Shown here: positions 51,874-63,448 of the stretch, one piece after another
Position numbering within the stretch: position 1 is the stretch's first letter
How the letters are laid out: each line of letters opens with the position of its first letter
Origin: Populus alba
Lineage: Eukaryota > Streptophyta > Magnoliopsida > Malpighiales > Salicaceae
DNA: 64,000 bases
Direction of reading: 5' to 3'
Assembly: GCF_005239225.2 (NCBI RefSeq)
Contig: NC_133293.1
Span: 16,522,333-16,586,332 of the forward strand
Made by a program: the position numbers and the translations under genes
Notes under the pieces: generated by a model
Told to the model about the DNA's origin: nothing
What the model saw: only the letters and a program-made list of their open reading frames with translations
Databases searched by the model: none

Positions 51874-52309
51874 AGATAGAAGCAAAGGTTCTCAGCTTTT
51901 GTCCTCAGTTGTTTTGGCTGTTTCTTTGATGTGAAGGATGCCATTAGATATGAAGTTTGCTTTTACTGCCATTTGATATGAAGCTTGGTTTGCTTGGCAT
52001 TTTTGTTTCTCCTGCTATGTAACTTTGTTGAGTTATTCTCCCCACTGCAACCATTGATGGAACTAGGAACTGGGTCATCCAAGCTCTTGGTGTTAAATAT
52101 ACTGGTTTGAAATTGTTTCTAATGCCATCCAAAGTTAAAATCTGACTGGTGTTCTTGAATGCTCCTTGCTTGGAAGTAATGGCAGAAAACTTCCGGTGGC
52201 AGCAAGATCATGAGCTCAACATCACCTGGTGTTATGGCATGCTAGTAACATTGATCATATTTGGCCAATGGCTCATCATGTACTGATTACAGTGCTATAT
52301 GACTGTTTT
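51874..52309 (+). other. TAF15b-like 3' UTR and flank
   Basis: Non-coding, T-rich after the stop. The 3' UTR probably extends a few hundred bases. No other gene is visible before the ubiquitin relic. Confidence 0.45.
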
Positions 52310-52505
52310 CAAGGTCAAGATCTAGGACAAGGTAGGGATCCCATCGGATCAGCAAAGGCTTATCTTCGCTGGGAAACAGCTTGAAAGTGGCCCGTATCCA
52401 AATGGAGTCCCACTCTTCACTTGTTCTTTCGCCTCCGAGGTGAAATGCAAATTTTTTATGAAGACGCTACCAGGAAAAACCATCACTTTGGAGGTGGAAG
52501 GCTAA
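52310..52505 (+). pseudogene. Polyubiquitin gene relic
   Basis: Translation gives [29 protein letters not shown], then after a shift [14 protein letters not shown], then after another shift [15 protein letters not shown] and a stop. These match residues of ubiquitin from KIQDKEGIPPDQQ through LRLRGG, followed by the [18 protein letters not shown] start of a second monomer. The unit junction (RLRGE-MQIF) shows it came from a head-to-tail polyubiquitin gene. It has an in-frame stop, frameshifts and a lost DGRTLADYN stretch. It cannot make ubiquitin. No intron or poly-A tail was identified to tell retrocopy from segmental fragment. Confidence 0.85.
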
Positions 52506-53844
52506 TATATATTTATTATGTAAACTTATGTAAAAATAATAAAATTAGATTGAAATCATATAAAATTGGGTAAAATTATATTTTATTACTATATAATTTC
52601 ACAATACTTTTAAATTTTCATTTCTTATTTTTTTTATTGCATATACTTGTGTTTATTCACTAACACAGCTTCACAATCATTTATATCCATGGATTCTTTA
52701 TTTGATCAATAGTGTATGAATGAAAGAAATATAGTCTTGTTTAAACCTTTTCTTTCCTAACAAATAAAAAATTGTCTATGAAAAATAATTTTGAAAATTT
52801 TTATTTTATAAAAATATTCTTGCGGAGAAGAATGACATATTATATTCTAAATTTTAATTTATCGTGTGTTTATATTTAAATACTATAGTTTTTAAAATGA
52901 GTTTATAACATCATAATTTAGGTAAAAAAATTTCATAATTTGTACCAAGTTCGCTAATCGGAGGCTCAGGCTTTACAAATAACGAACGCGCGGGTCGAAT
53001 AAATTTTGTAAAGTCAAAGTTGGGTTGGTTTAAGTAGCAACATTATTGGAGTTGGGCTCTCAAGACTGGGTTTCTCGAAGCAACCCATGAGATTAGACGA
53101 CGAGTTCAACTTTCAGGTTTCTAGGATCAACTTATAACTATAATTTCTAATCCCTAGGTTTAATTCTACTTAATCCCAATTTGGCATTTGATATTTCGAA
53201 AGTATTGTTCTCCCTTCATTCAAATCAATCTTATATTTTATTAATTTCGAGTTCCAAGAGGATACATGACATTTTTTTTATTGGTTCTGATTAAAAAAAT
53301 TATTCAAAAATTAAAAAAAAAAGTTCAAAAATTAAAATAAAAACCCTAATAATTTACTAAAAAAATATTTAAACTGGTTCCAGTTTTATGAAAAAAGATT
53401 AATTTGTTAAAAGTTTTAAAAAATAACAAGGACTTCAAAGATAAATAGAGTTTATTATTTTCTGGTGATTATTATTTCTTAAGAAATTGATAATTTTCAT
53501 TTACTCATGATGGCTATTGTTTTCAATTTTATTTTTTAATTTACACTATCAAAAAAATAAACTTTATTTTAAAAAGTAAAAAAGATTAAAAAAAAAAATT
53601 GATTAAAGGTTTTAGGTCATTTTTTAAATATTCCTGATGGCTATTTTAATGTTTGATAGACAATTTTCTATTTTATTTCAAAAGACAAATAAATATATTA
53701 ATAAATAAATAGATTTTATGTAGAAATTAGAAAATAATAAATTTCATGAATAAAATAAAGTGAAAACCATGAATACCAAAATTCTATATTTACCACCATC
53801 AAATGTGTCCTCATCATACCTTATCGTTCATCAAATATTAGTAA
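52506..53844. other. AT-rich intergenic DNA, no supported gene
   Basis: Long A- and T-rich stretches without coding signal. The more balanced part at 52950-53150 has no recognised domain. Confidence 0.55.
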
Positions 53845-54073
53845 GTCCACAGTCTACTCTCTTTTTTTTTTTTTTTAGTGGGTGTCCGAGCCAGCTTGTG
53901 CGCACTACAACTAATCCCACGGCTCACTGAACATCCTGCAAACCCAGTAAACATGTAAGGCACCGCAGGGGTGACAGGTGTGCACGGTGAGATTTGAACT
54001 CAGGATGCAGAGAAAGGAAACAAGTCCCTTCAACCGCTGGACCAAGACCTCAAGTGCGTCCATAGTATACTCT
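53845..54073 (-). mobile_element. tRNA-derived SINE with target-site duplications
   Basis: The element (53861-54057, about 197 bp) lies in minus orientation. Read on the minus strand it starts near gcacttgaggtcttggtcc, has an A box-like tggtccagcggttgaag and a B box gagttcaaatctc (53989-54001 on plus), and ends in poly(A), seen as a T-run at 53862-53876. It is bounded by 16-bp direct repeats gtccacagtctactct (53845-53860) and gtccatagtatactct (54058-54073) with two mismatches. This is a complete retroposed SINE. Plant SINE families of this kind are moved by LINE enzymes; no LINE is in the window. Confidence 0.9.
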
Positions 54074-54127
54074 TGACTTACTTATTGGTGCACACCTTCA
54101 ATTATTCTCGTTTAAAGGCTGTCAAGT

Positions 54128-54168
<41 letters not shown>

Positions 54169-55450
54169 CACCATGATATTAGCTATAAAATAAAATGATT
54201 TTTATAGAGTAAATAAAAAACAAGCCATCATAGAAAAATAAAAAGATTACAAATTTTTTTTGTAAGAGAGCTAAAATAAATGAAAGATTAGATTTGAATT
54301 ACCGACATCTTAACATTCAAAGGGGAAGCAGTGAAGTGTCCAAATGGGTACTGAAACAACACATACGGGCTCTAGCACTGCGCTGCAGCATCTGATAACC
54401 TTTCCTCTTCCACCCTTTCCTTTTCCTCTCGTGCCTCTCAGTATTTCTTCGCAACTTTTGCTCGCTTTCACACCTCCTTTTCTTTCTGGTCCATGATAAT
54501 TTCTTCGCACAGAGAGGAGGTTGGGGGTGCTGTTATTAACGCAACTTGAGAGCCCCTTTTGGCTTCAAGCAATTCGACCTTATCCATAAATAGCCAGCTA
54601 CAAGACTAGCTGTGTCGCTTCTTCTATATATCTATATATATATTTCATTTTCTTTTCACATGAATTGTTGTATTATTAGGTCAGACGTCTCTGCAGGGCC
54701 CCTCTCTGCATGTCCCAAAAGCCTAAAAACTCCCGTGGGAATACCAAGCCAGAGCCAAATACAGAAACCAACAGATTGCATATGTATGCGTGAGACAAGA
54801 GGGTATCAGCACAATACAATAATAAAGAGGAGTCTTATTGACCTGCAGACACTACTCTTGTCTTCTAACTACGTTTAACGGACAAAGTTTCGTGTCTTCT
54901 CTTCCCTTCGGCGTACCAACATGGTGTTTCTTTTTTGCTTGTAGTACCAACATGTTTTTTGTTAGCTAGCTTCATAAATTCCAAGTTTCTTTTTCGTCTG
55001 TCTCTAGTTATTTTTAATGAAGAATCATCCGCTACTTGGAGCAAAAAGGACGATAATTTCATTGTTCTTGCAACAAGTTATGCTCCTATATATATACATA
55101 TTATTCCTCAATTCTATTTATGTTGGTTTTTTTCTGAGCAAATATTGGATTTTTATATTCCTCAACAAGTTATCACTTTCAACTGCTTGCATATATAAAC
55201 ATCTTTCACCGTCACAATTCTATTCTCAACCACGTCACAGTGAAAACCAACTGTACTGTCAAACGGAGCTTAAATTACTGCAATATTTATCAACCGTGAA
55301 GCTCCTTAGGGGTATCATAAAATTATTCCATGAGATAATTGTATGCTATATATATGCTGTGTCCTTGTCTACTGTAATCGCATATCCTTTGAGCATTTCT
55401 CACCGTCAGACAAACACAAGTTTCTTGGTTACATCCAATGCAAAGCAACA
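54074..55450 (+). other. Upstream region of the NPH3-family gene
   Basis: It contains a 35-bp TA microsatellite (54131-54165) and a second TA-rich stretch at 54620-54645. A TATA-like tccataaatag at 54584-54594 precedes it. Frames between 54612 and 55500 overlap the gene start in other frames and have no domain. The transcription start cannot be fixed. Confidence 0.4.
54131..54165. repeat. TA dinucleotide microsatellite
   Basis: About 17 uninterrupted TA units just right of the SINE. Confidence 0.95.
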
Positions 55451-58400
55451 ATGCCGCAGCTCTGTGATCTTGCAATTCATGTTAATGGTCAACAGATATT
55501 CTTTCTAAATCAGGTAATGCATACAAAATCTTGTTAAGTAACTGCTAGTTTCTTTTCTTCTTTGAAACTTTCTAGGGAAAATTTTCTGAGTGTTCACAGT
55601 TCAATCTTGCAGAAGATTCTATCAGCCTATTCAGGAAAGCTAAAGAAGATCATCGGGCAAGAAAAGAGAAAATCCCAGATTAAGAATTTGAGTATTGGAA
55701 TTGATAACTTCCCCGGAGGCCCAGATGGGTTTGAGATGGTTTCAAGATTCTGTTACAATCATGGCAAGATCAAAATCACAGTTTCAAATGTGGCTCTTCT
55801 CCATTGCTGTGCAGTGTTTCTTGGCATGACTGAGAATTTATCCCCGGGAAATCTATTGAAACAGACAGAGACATTTCTTGATGGAATGATTCACTGGTCT
55901 TGGCATGATATAATTGCCAGTCTCAAAAGCTGTGAGTCATTCTTCACATATTCAGATACATCTGAACTTGTAGAAAAGCTCGTTTTTTCACTATTGGAAA
56001 AGCTTGCACAGAATTCAGATATTGCAACTCTTATTGCTTCCTCTTCTTCCTCTTCATCGTCTCCCGAAACTGCATCTAGGTTCAGGTTTTCTTCCTCATC
56101 TAAAACCACTCCTGAGTCATCTAAGCCAGGTTCATCGAGCAAACAATGGTGGTTTGATGATTTGATCATATTACCTCCAATGATTATTGAAAAGGTAATA
56201 GCAAATATGGGGGCTTGTGGAACTGATAACAATAGCTTTATCCTCACAAAGTTCCTACTCCATTACCTGAAAAATGCCGTGCTTCAATGCAAAGGTGGAG
56301 CAAAAGGCTCTGTTTTGTATTCAAGAGCAGACTATGCTGGTCTTGCAGGCACAGCTGTCCATGGGGTGAGCAAAAATTCATTTTCTTGCAGAGGCCTGTT
56401 TTCAGTATTGAGGATAGTGTCTGGATTTGGTCTGAGCAGAGATTGCAGAGCCAAGCTGGAGAGATTGATTGGTGGGATGCTTGACCAAGCAACATTGGAT
56501 GACTTGCTGATCTCTGGGCACGATGATAGGGGTGTTTTTGATGTTAATCTGGTAATAAGATTGCTGAGAATATTTGTTAATAGTGATTTTCTGTCCTCAC
56601 AGAAGTTGAAGAAGGTTGGCAGATTGATTGATAAGTACTTGTGTGAAATATCTCCTGATCAAAACCTCGAGACCTCAAAACTTCTAGGAGTTGCAGAAAG
56701 CTTACCCGATTCTGCAAGAGATTGCTTTGATGGGGTCTACAGAGCCATTGATATCTACCTAGAGGTAAGAATTGCAAACCCTTTTTTACTTCTGTCTTTC
56801 TTATCGAAGATGGCCTAATAATTGATGGTTCGGATAAAAAGGAGCGAAACAACAAAGACAAATTTAACAGCTGAGACAAAATCGCCCAATAATCTGTAAT
56901 TATTGTCTTCATTAGTTTAATTCAATTAAAATCATGCCTTAATTTCTTGAGTTTCTTTCCCTTAGCTGATCATCTGGGGAGAAATACAGCATTTTACCCC
57001 TTCAATAACATCGAAAAATAAATCTGTAACTTGTCATTTTTTTGCAGCAACCAAGGCATTAGCACTGCTAGACTGGATGCAATGAACCATTTATGCCATG
57101 AACAAAACATCTTACCTACACGAAACCCAGTTTTCTAGGAAAAAAACACAGCACAAACTCAGCTATTTCTGTGAAAAGATTTCTAACCAGTGGCTAAATG
57201 TGTTCTTTTCCATAATAAAGGTGGTTTGTCACATAGGGACGGGCCGACCTATGGTTGTCCAATCCAGCATTAGTGGATGATAACTTAATTATTTATTGCC
57301 CGGCCGACCACATATAAGTTCGTGCACGTTCTTCTTCTCAACTGTAAATCTTTTGTTTCTTTCCCTTTTCAAGTCCGTGTAACTCACGGCGACTCTTTCT
57401 GCTGCCATCAAGATCATTTGTCGTGTACTTAAAACAGACAAGAACTCACAGATTTTTCAAACAATGGATTGACAACAAACAATCTAATCTCTTACTTCTC
57501 CAAGGGCCATGCTACTCATAGTCTAGTGTTCAGGAAAGTAGAAATGCTTGCCTGGTACATTATGGACCCCAAACTCTTTACCTTTGGCCAAATTGATAAA
57601 TTGAAGTCGAATGTCACTTGAACCTGGTATGGTATGGCTTACTGGTTTGCTAGCTTGTCTAAGGAGTTTTCGTTGTTCTTTCACTTCAAAGCTATATAGG
57701 CTAGCAAATAATCCCATAAACAAGAGAATTTGTTTTGAACATTTGTGTACCGAGAAAAAATCATTTCTGGAAAATCCTCATCTATTTTATGAGTGAATCG
57801 CCCCATATACCTAATAGTTGGGATTCTTCGAAATCTCTTCCGATGAGCAAAATATAAAGTAATTTGTTCCTTGATTGATTACGATGAATCATGAAGTCAG
57901 TGTGATCCGATTGTGTAAATATAAATCTTTTGATTCATTCTATTTGTGGGAATCTGCAGTCTCACCCAACACTTTCATTTGAGGAGCGATCAAGATTATG
58001 CAGCTGCCTAAACTTCGGGAAGATGAGCCTTGAAGCATGCAAAGACCTTGCCAAGAATCCTAGAATCCCTCCAAATATTGCAGTTCAGGCACTCAAGTCA
58101 CAGCATTCTAAAATACCACAAAGTGATTACCCTGTCTCTGTCAAAGACGTTGAGGGTCCAAGCACGAGCAGTTCCTCCGGCCACATGGTCTTGCACCGTG
58201 ATAACGTTGAGAGGCTTTCACAGGAGACGCAAGAAATGAGGATGAACATACAGAGGATGCAATGGAGGGTGATAGAGTTGGAGAACGCCTGTAGGGAGAT
58301 GAAGGGTCGGGTCTCAAAGGTTGTTAGGCAAGATGTCAATGGCATGACTAGTACTCCCCCTTATAATTACAGTAGATCACCTTTTCCTAGACTATGTTGA
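55451..58400 (+). CDS. NPH3/RPT2-like family protein (BTB and NPH3 domains)
   Basis: Exons 55451-55513, 55613-56764 and 57960-58400 join to 1656 nt, 551 residues. The first exon is only 21 codons; the ATG starts MPQLCDLAIHVNGQQIF, the BTB start of the family. The BTB domain covers about 1-90 and the NPH3 domain about 155-440. The latter opens WWFDDLIILPPMIIEKVI and ends with the family hallmark LSFEERSRLCSCLNFGKMSL, then EACKDLAKNPRIP. A coiled coil follows at about 480-520 (NVERLSQETQEMRMNIQRMQ). The family provides substrate adaptors of CUL3 E3 ligases and works with phototropins and auxin transport at the plasma membrane. This member matches At3g19850 in type and length; its own substrate is unknown. 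The 1.2 kb second intron has no gene of its own. Confidence 0.92.
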
Positions 58401-60906
58401 ACTTAAACCTCTCCTTCTCTCTCACAAAAGTAAGACCAGGGATACATGTATATCATCCACGGATATCAAATAAAGACTTTAATTACAGCCTGATTTGATG
58501 TTTTGATAAAAATCTTAACTCTGAGGAATTATTACTGATTTGTTAGTTATTTTAGTAAATTCCAGTATTACTGATGAACAAGAATTCTCAATGCAATTGA
58601 GATCTCTACGTAACTGTAACTTTATATTGCTGGTTTTTGAATCACAGTGAAAGGAAGTTGCAAGAAATAAAACAAAGAGAAGCTGGAAAGTGGTTTTCTG
58701 TTTGATTAGTAGAGTTGCTGCGTATAGACTACGACGCGCAGCATGTTTTTTCCTTCTCTTTTTTTTCTGGTTCACGGGCGCCTAGAATTTTTTTTGAGAA
58801 TCTGATATATTTCAAAAAAAATAAAACATTCTAAAAAACAACTCACTGTTCATGAAATTAAACCCAGATTTATTGAATTCATTCAGGCTTCTCATCTCGG
58901 AAACAGACAAACGTCTTCGTTTCCTTGTTCGATAGGAAGTGGAGAGAGGAGCCCACAAGCACTGATTCGCTCATGGATGTCCTTGTTGATACATTCTCTG
59001 GACAGAATTATCACAACGCAAGATGGCCCAGGAAAAAATGCATTTCCTTAACTTCTTGTAATGGAAAGATACGACACGATCAGAATTCAGAAACCACTAG
59101 TGGTAGTTTGTGGTCCTTTTCAAAACAGTTGGCTTGACAAGTTCTTGGTGGTGGTTTGTCTGTATATTATTGTATTATATATCTTACAGATACAGATGAG
59201 CGTGACCGGTATTGTCAAGATGAATAATCCCGTGATCGCATCCACTGATTAACGAGCTGAGACACCACCGTATGAAACAGAGCACCTACTTAAGATTGTC
59301 ATAAACTCATGCTTTGGTCTCGTGGAACTTAAACATCACCAACTTGCGTCTTTACAGCTTATCACTCTCTGTAGACTTGGCCACGGGAAAAAAAACGAAA
59401 CAAAAAAAAACTCCACTGGTTAATCACGCGACTGTCTTGTGAACTTCACTGGTCGTGTCTTTGGTGTCCTTCGTGCTTTGCTCTCGGCGGAGGTCTTGAG
59501 GATGAGGCCGTAAATTCTCTCAGTTGATGAAGCACATGTGGATCGCTTTGTAGTTGATGTGCTTAATTTCTTGAGATATTAATGGTGTCCAGGGAGATTT
59601 GCTCTTTTTAAAAAAAAAAAATTTAAATCTTGAGGTCAACTTCTAGAAATGGTTATTTTCACGAACATTTCAGTCTATTCTAAAAAAAAAAATCTGATGT
59701 GTTTAGTTAATATGTGTGAGTTTATGCTGAAATTAATTAAAATCTTATATTTTAACTATTATATATATAATTGATATAACAAGAGGTATTCTACATATAT
59801 TTTACTCGTTAAAGTATACGTATTGGATACTCTATACTCAAAAAAGTAATTAACAAAACTAAAATAACATTCATTTTCACTGTCGTTCCAAAAAAAAAAA
59901 AACCATTCATAAACTCACAAAAAAATATTCATTTACCGTGCATCTTAACTTTTTTTCATTTTAGTCCATATATCTTGCAAGTCATACAACTAAGTGACTA
60001 TAAGTTATTTATTTTTAATTTCATCCCTTAAAATTATATTAATGTAGTTTTATTTATGTGTCATCTAATGTTTCAACGTTAAATTGATGACTAACTATAT
60101 TAAATTGAGCTTTTGCTTTTTTATTAACAAATTGAGTGACAGGGGACCGGATTTGGGGTATATAAAAAAAGGAAATAGAGATCTTCTCCACAAAAAGGCT
60201 CACAAGAGTCTTATTTGATCCCCTCAAGTTTTAATTTTGTCATAAAATCATTTGAATTATCGTGAATGCTTATTTTAACTGTGTTGGGTTTTGATTAAAA
60301 AAAAAAAAAAGAGTAACGTTGCTTAGAAAAAAAAAATCAATGTTTTCGTTAAAATAAAAATGCTTTCATGATAAAATAAATTCGACTAAATTGTTCCTTT
60401 TCTATATAACTTAAATAGTTGAAATTCTTAAAAAAAAAAAAAAAACCAATAACTTTTTTTTAAACAAAATCAACCCATAAGACGCGTGATCATGTGGCTA
60501 GTAACCAAACAGTGAAAAGAGGTTCTCATTTGTCATTTTGATCAAAACGCAAACACCACCATGCCCTAAGCATGCATTAACCTTTCAAAATTATGGTTTT
60601 TAAAAATGAGCATAATCAAAACCTTGTTTTTAATTTTTTTTAAATAATTTTTTTATATATTAATATCAAAAATAATTTTTTTAAAATAAAAAATATAACT
60701 TTAAAATATTTATAAATAAAAAAATATTTTTAAAAACAACTATTAATACATAATATTAATGCTTTTTCAAAACCGCGTTTTTAATTGCAAGGTGCAGTTT
60801 TGAAAACACGAAGCCAAACGTGAGGTAGGGTACTCGAAATAGGAGAAATTAAGCTCTTAAATTGATTGAAGAGTTGTCGATGTGAAGGCAACTACAGGTG
60901 TTTTCA
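58401..60906. other. Intergenic DNA, no supported gene
   Basis: The first part is the NPH3-like 3' UTR. Frames at 58925-59252 have no recognised domain. From about 59600 the DNA is AT-rich with poly-A runs. The 60590-60830 stretch has the look of a decayed small DNA element: an ...accttgttttt... left part and a ...gcgtttttaattgc... right part, with a TTAATATCAAAA core. Confidence 0.5.
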
Positions 60907-60972
60907 CCAAACAGAGCTCCCCGTGTAGTTTGCTCTTAAATGCAAAAAACTACACGGGGGAGCTCTGTTTGG
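60907..60972. repeat. 25-bp near-perfect hairpin
   Basis: Arm 60907-60931 (ccaaacagagctccccgtgt then agttt) pairs with 60947-60972 with one bulged G and no mismatch, around a 15-nt loop. The stem is GC-rich in an AT-rich region. Its size is in the range of short-hairpin RNA precursors, but it could also be the core of a foldback element. Confidence 0.85.
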
Positions 60973-63448
60973 CGCCGCCGTGATTCACCAAGCCTTGAAT
61001 TTGCGAGAGGGTAAAATGGTGGCGACTTTTTATCAGGTTTCACACATGCACGTCGAAAGTGGGGTGCAGCTGCACGTGCGAGGAAGAGACCGGCATTTAG
61101 CTGGATCAATATCATGCTCCAATTGAAGCCTGCTGATTTTCCAGAGATTACCTTGTTGGATAACGGTACCGTTGAACCCTATAATGGTATTACTCTTCCC
61201 AACCTTAGTCTATATTACCTGTGATATGTTTTCGGATTAATATATAAAAAAATTTCAAGTTTAAAAAAAAAAATCAAGCATCACTAACACATCTCCCGGG
61301 AAAATAGAGTTTAACAATGAATTTAAAATCAGTTATATACTGGATGATATTTACCTGGATTAAATAGAGTTGACCTGTAAAATCTGTAAGAATAATCTTG
61401 TTAAAAATAAATTGAATGATTTAATCTCTAATTAACTTAATGTTGAATAATAAAATTATATAAAAAAAAGCTATCAATTGAAAAAAACACGTGAACTTAA
61501 ATCAACCAACCGCGATGTAATTTATGTATATCATTAGACTAAATAAATTTTTTTTCCTAGAAGTTAGTTTTTTTATTTAATTATAAGACAATAAAACACA
61601 TGACAATTCTTGTGTTTGAAATATTTTTTAAGAAAGAAAAAAACCATGCAGATACATGATATTGAAATAAAAAAAGGTAAATCATTAATAGCATCAAGTA
61701 AATTTGTATTTTTTTAATTTAAATAAAAAATAAAACATTGATAAAAAAAAAAGTGAAAATATATTTTTTAAACAAAAATTAAATGACAAAATTGCATTAA
61801 ACACAAGTATAAAAAAAATAGCTTAAATATTATGGCTTAGCCTATTAAATTTGCAATCCAAGTCATGAAATTAATTGGGTTCAATTTTTTTTTAAAAAAA
61901 TTATATTTATCCTAAAAAAATAAAAAACTTTTTTTTAAAAAAAAAAAAGCAAAAAAATAAATATGTGCAAGGGCTATGGCCTGGCATTCATGGACCTTTA
62001 AAAGGAAGAGCTCACTTCAAACACATGCCGTCTAGCGGCCAAGATTCTAGCCTCTGCTCAGATAAATCGTTGCATTCAGAACAAAATAAATAAAAGCATG
62101 TTAATTGATTAGGATAATTTATATTTTTTCTAATGGTGAAATACCTCCAACTGACATCTTCAAAATGATCTCCAATCCCTAGTGGATACATAGATAAATA
62201 CAATTGTCAAGAACAATATAGCATTGGATTTAAAGCAAGTAATTTGGATAAATTATTATCCAAATATAGGTGTCGATAATAATTAAGTTGGGATGAGCCG
62301 TCGTACGTGATAGAAGTATCTAGAAGCCAGTAAAAAAAGTTGCAGCAATAACTATCTAGTGATAAAAATTTGAAATTAAAAAATTTATTCTGATGTTATA
62401 TTTAAGTTATATAATTATTTATATAATAATTACTGGAGATTTATATAATTATTAATTTTAAAACTTATAAAATTAATTAAAATATATAAAAATTGATTCA
62501 AATACTCGTGTTAATAGAAAAAATAAAAATACAAGAAGCCATGAACACCTGTTCATCATTTAACCAGACTAACATCGTAACAGCTACTATAATAAAAACA
62601 AAATGACAAATATGTCCTGAGATGGTCACGAAAATCACCCGCCTCCTCCACCGAAATAACGTGTCTAGTCCGACAAGAGATACAGAAGTGACTAGACCAT
62701 GTCGCTCTCCCCTTTCCTTCCCTTGTCTGAAAACTCAATTATCCAGATTAGCCACTCACCTGACCCAACAACCCATCATTCACTTCCTACGCTTTCCCAA
62801 TAATTCAAATAATTGGTAATTATAACAATTGTTTTTAATGTATTTTCTATTTATAAATATATTAAAATAATATTATTTATTTTTTAAAATTTATTTTTCA
62901 ATACTAATACTAGTACAATCTAAAAATATAAAAAATATTAATTTCAAAAAAATTTCAATAACACTTTTTAAATAATCTAAAAATATAAAAAATATAATTT
63001 TAAAAAATAATTTTTTTTCAAAACACTTACAAAAACAAACACACTCCAAATCACACAACAACAACAACCATTACTTAAAATAAAAATAAAAATAAAAATT
63101 AAATCATGAATTTAAAATAATCCTAGAGACAAAAAACATAAATTAAATATTCGAATTGTAGATCATATTTTAGGGGATGTTTGACAATATAACCATAGTG
63201 ATGTTCACCTAAAATTTAATTTTTTTTTAGTATTTTTGTACTTTAGCACTTAAAAAAAAAACATTACTAAAAATATTTAGAAAAGTAACATAATTTAAAG
63301 AGTCATAAATAATTGTAAGTGTCATATACAATTCTCTTCAATTCTAAAAATAGACTGACATAATTTACAATTCAAAAAAAATAAAAAAAGGATAGAGGGG
63401 AAAATATGGGGGGGGGGGGTTGAAGACATATAAAACCTCTAATAATAA
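60973..63448. other. AT-rich intergenic DNA, no supported gene
   Basis: Runs of A and T and a third copy of the dispersed 45-bp block (minus, about 62437-62480). No coding exon is supported; reading frames at 62012-62203 and 62556-62819 show no domain. Confidence 0.55.
62437..62480 (-). repeat. Dispersed 45-bp AT-rich repeat, copy 3 (inverted)
   Basis: On the minus strand it reads aattaattttataagtttt and aaaattaataattatataa, matching the copies at 21636 and 23114. Confidence 0.6.

Noticed and set aside
54612..55537. Upstream frames before the NPH3-like gene
   Set aside because: They overlap its first exon in other frames, contain no domain, and cross TA-rich promoter-like DNA.
58925..59252. 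Two short plus-strand frames downstream of the NPH3-like gene
   Set aside because: No domain or partner exon; may be part of an old repeat.
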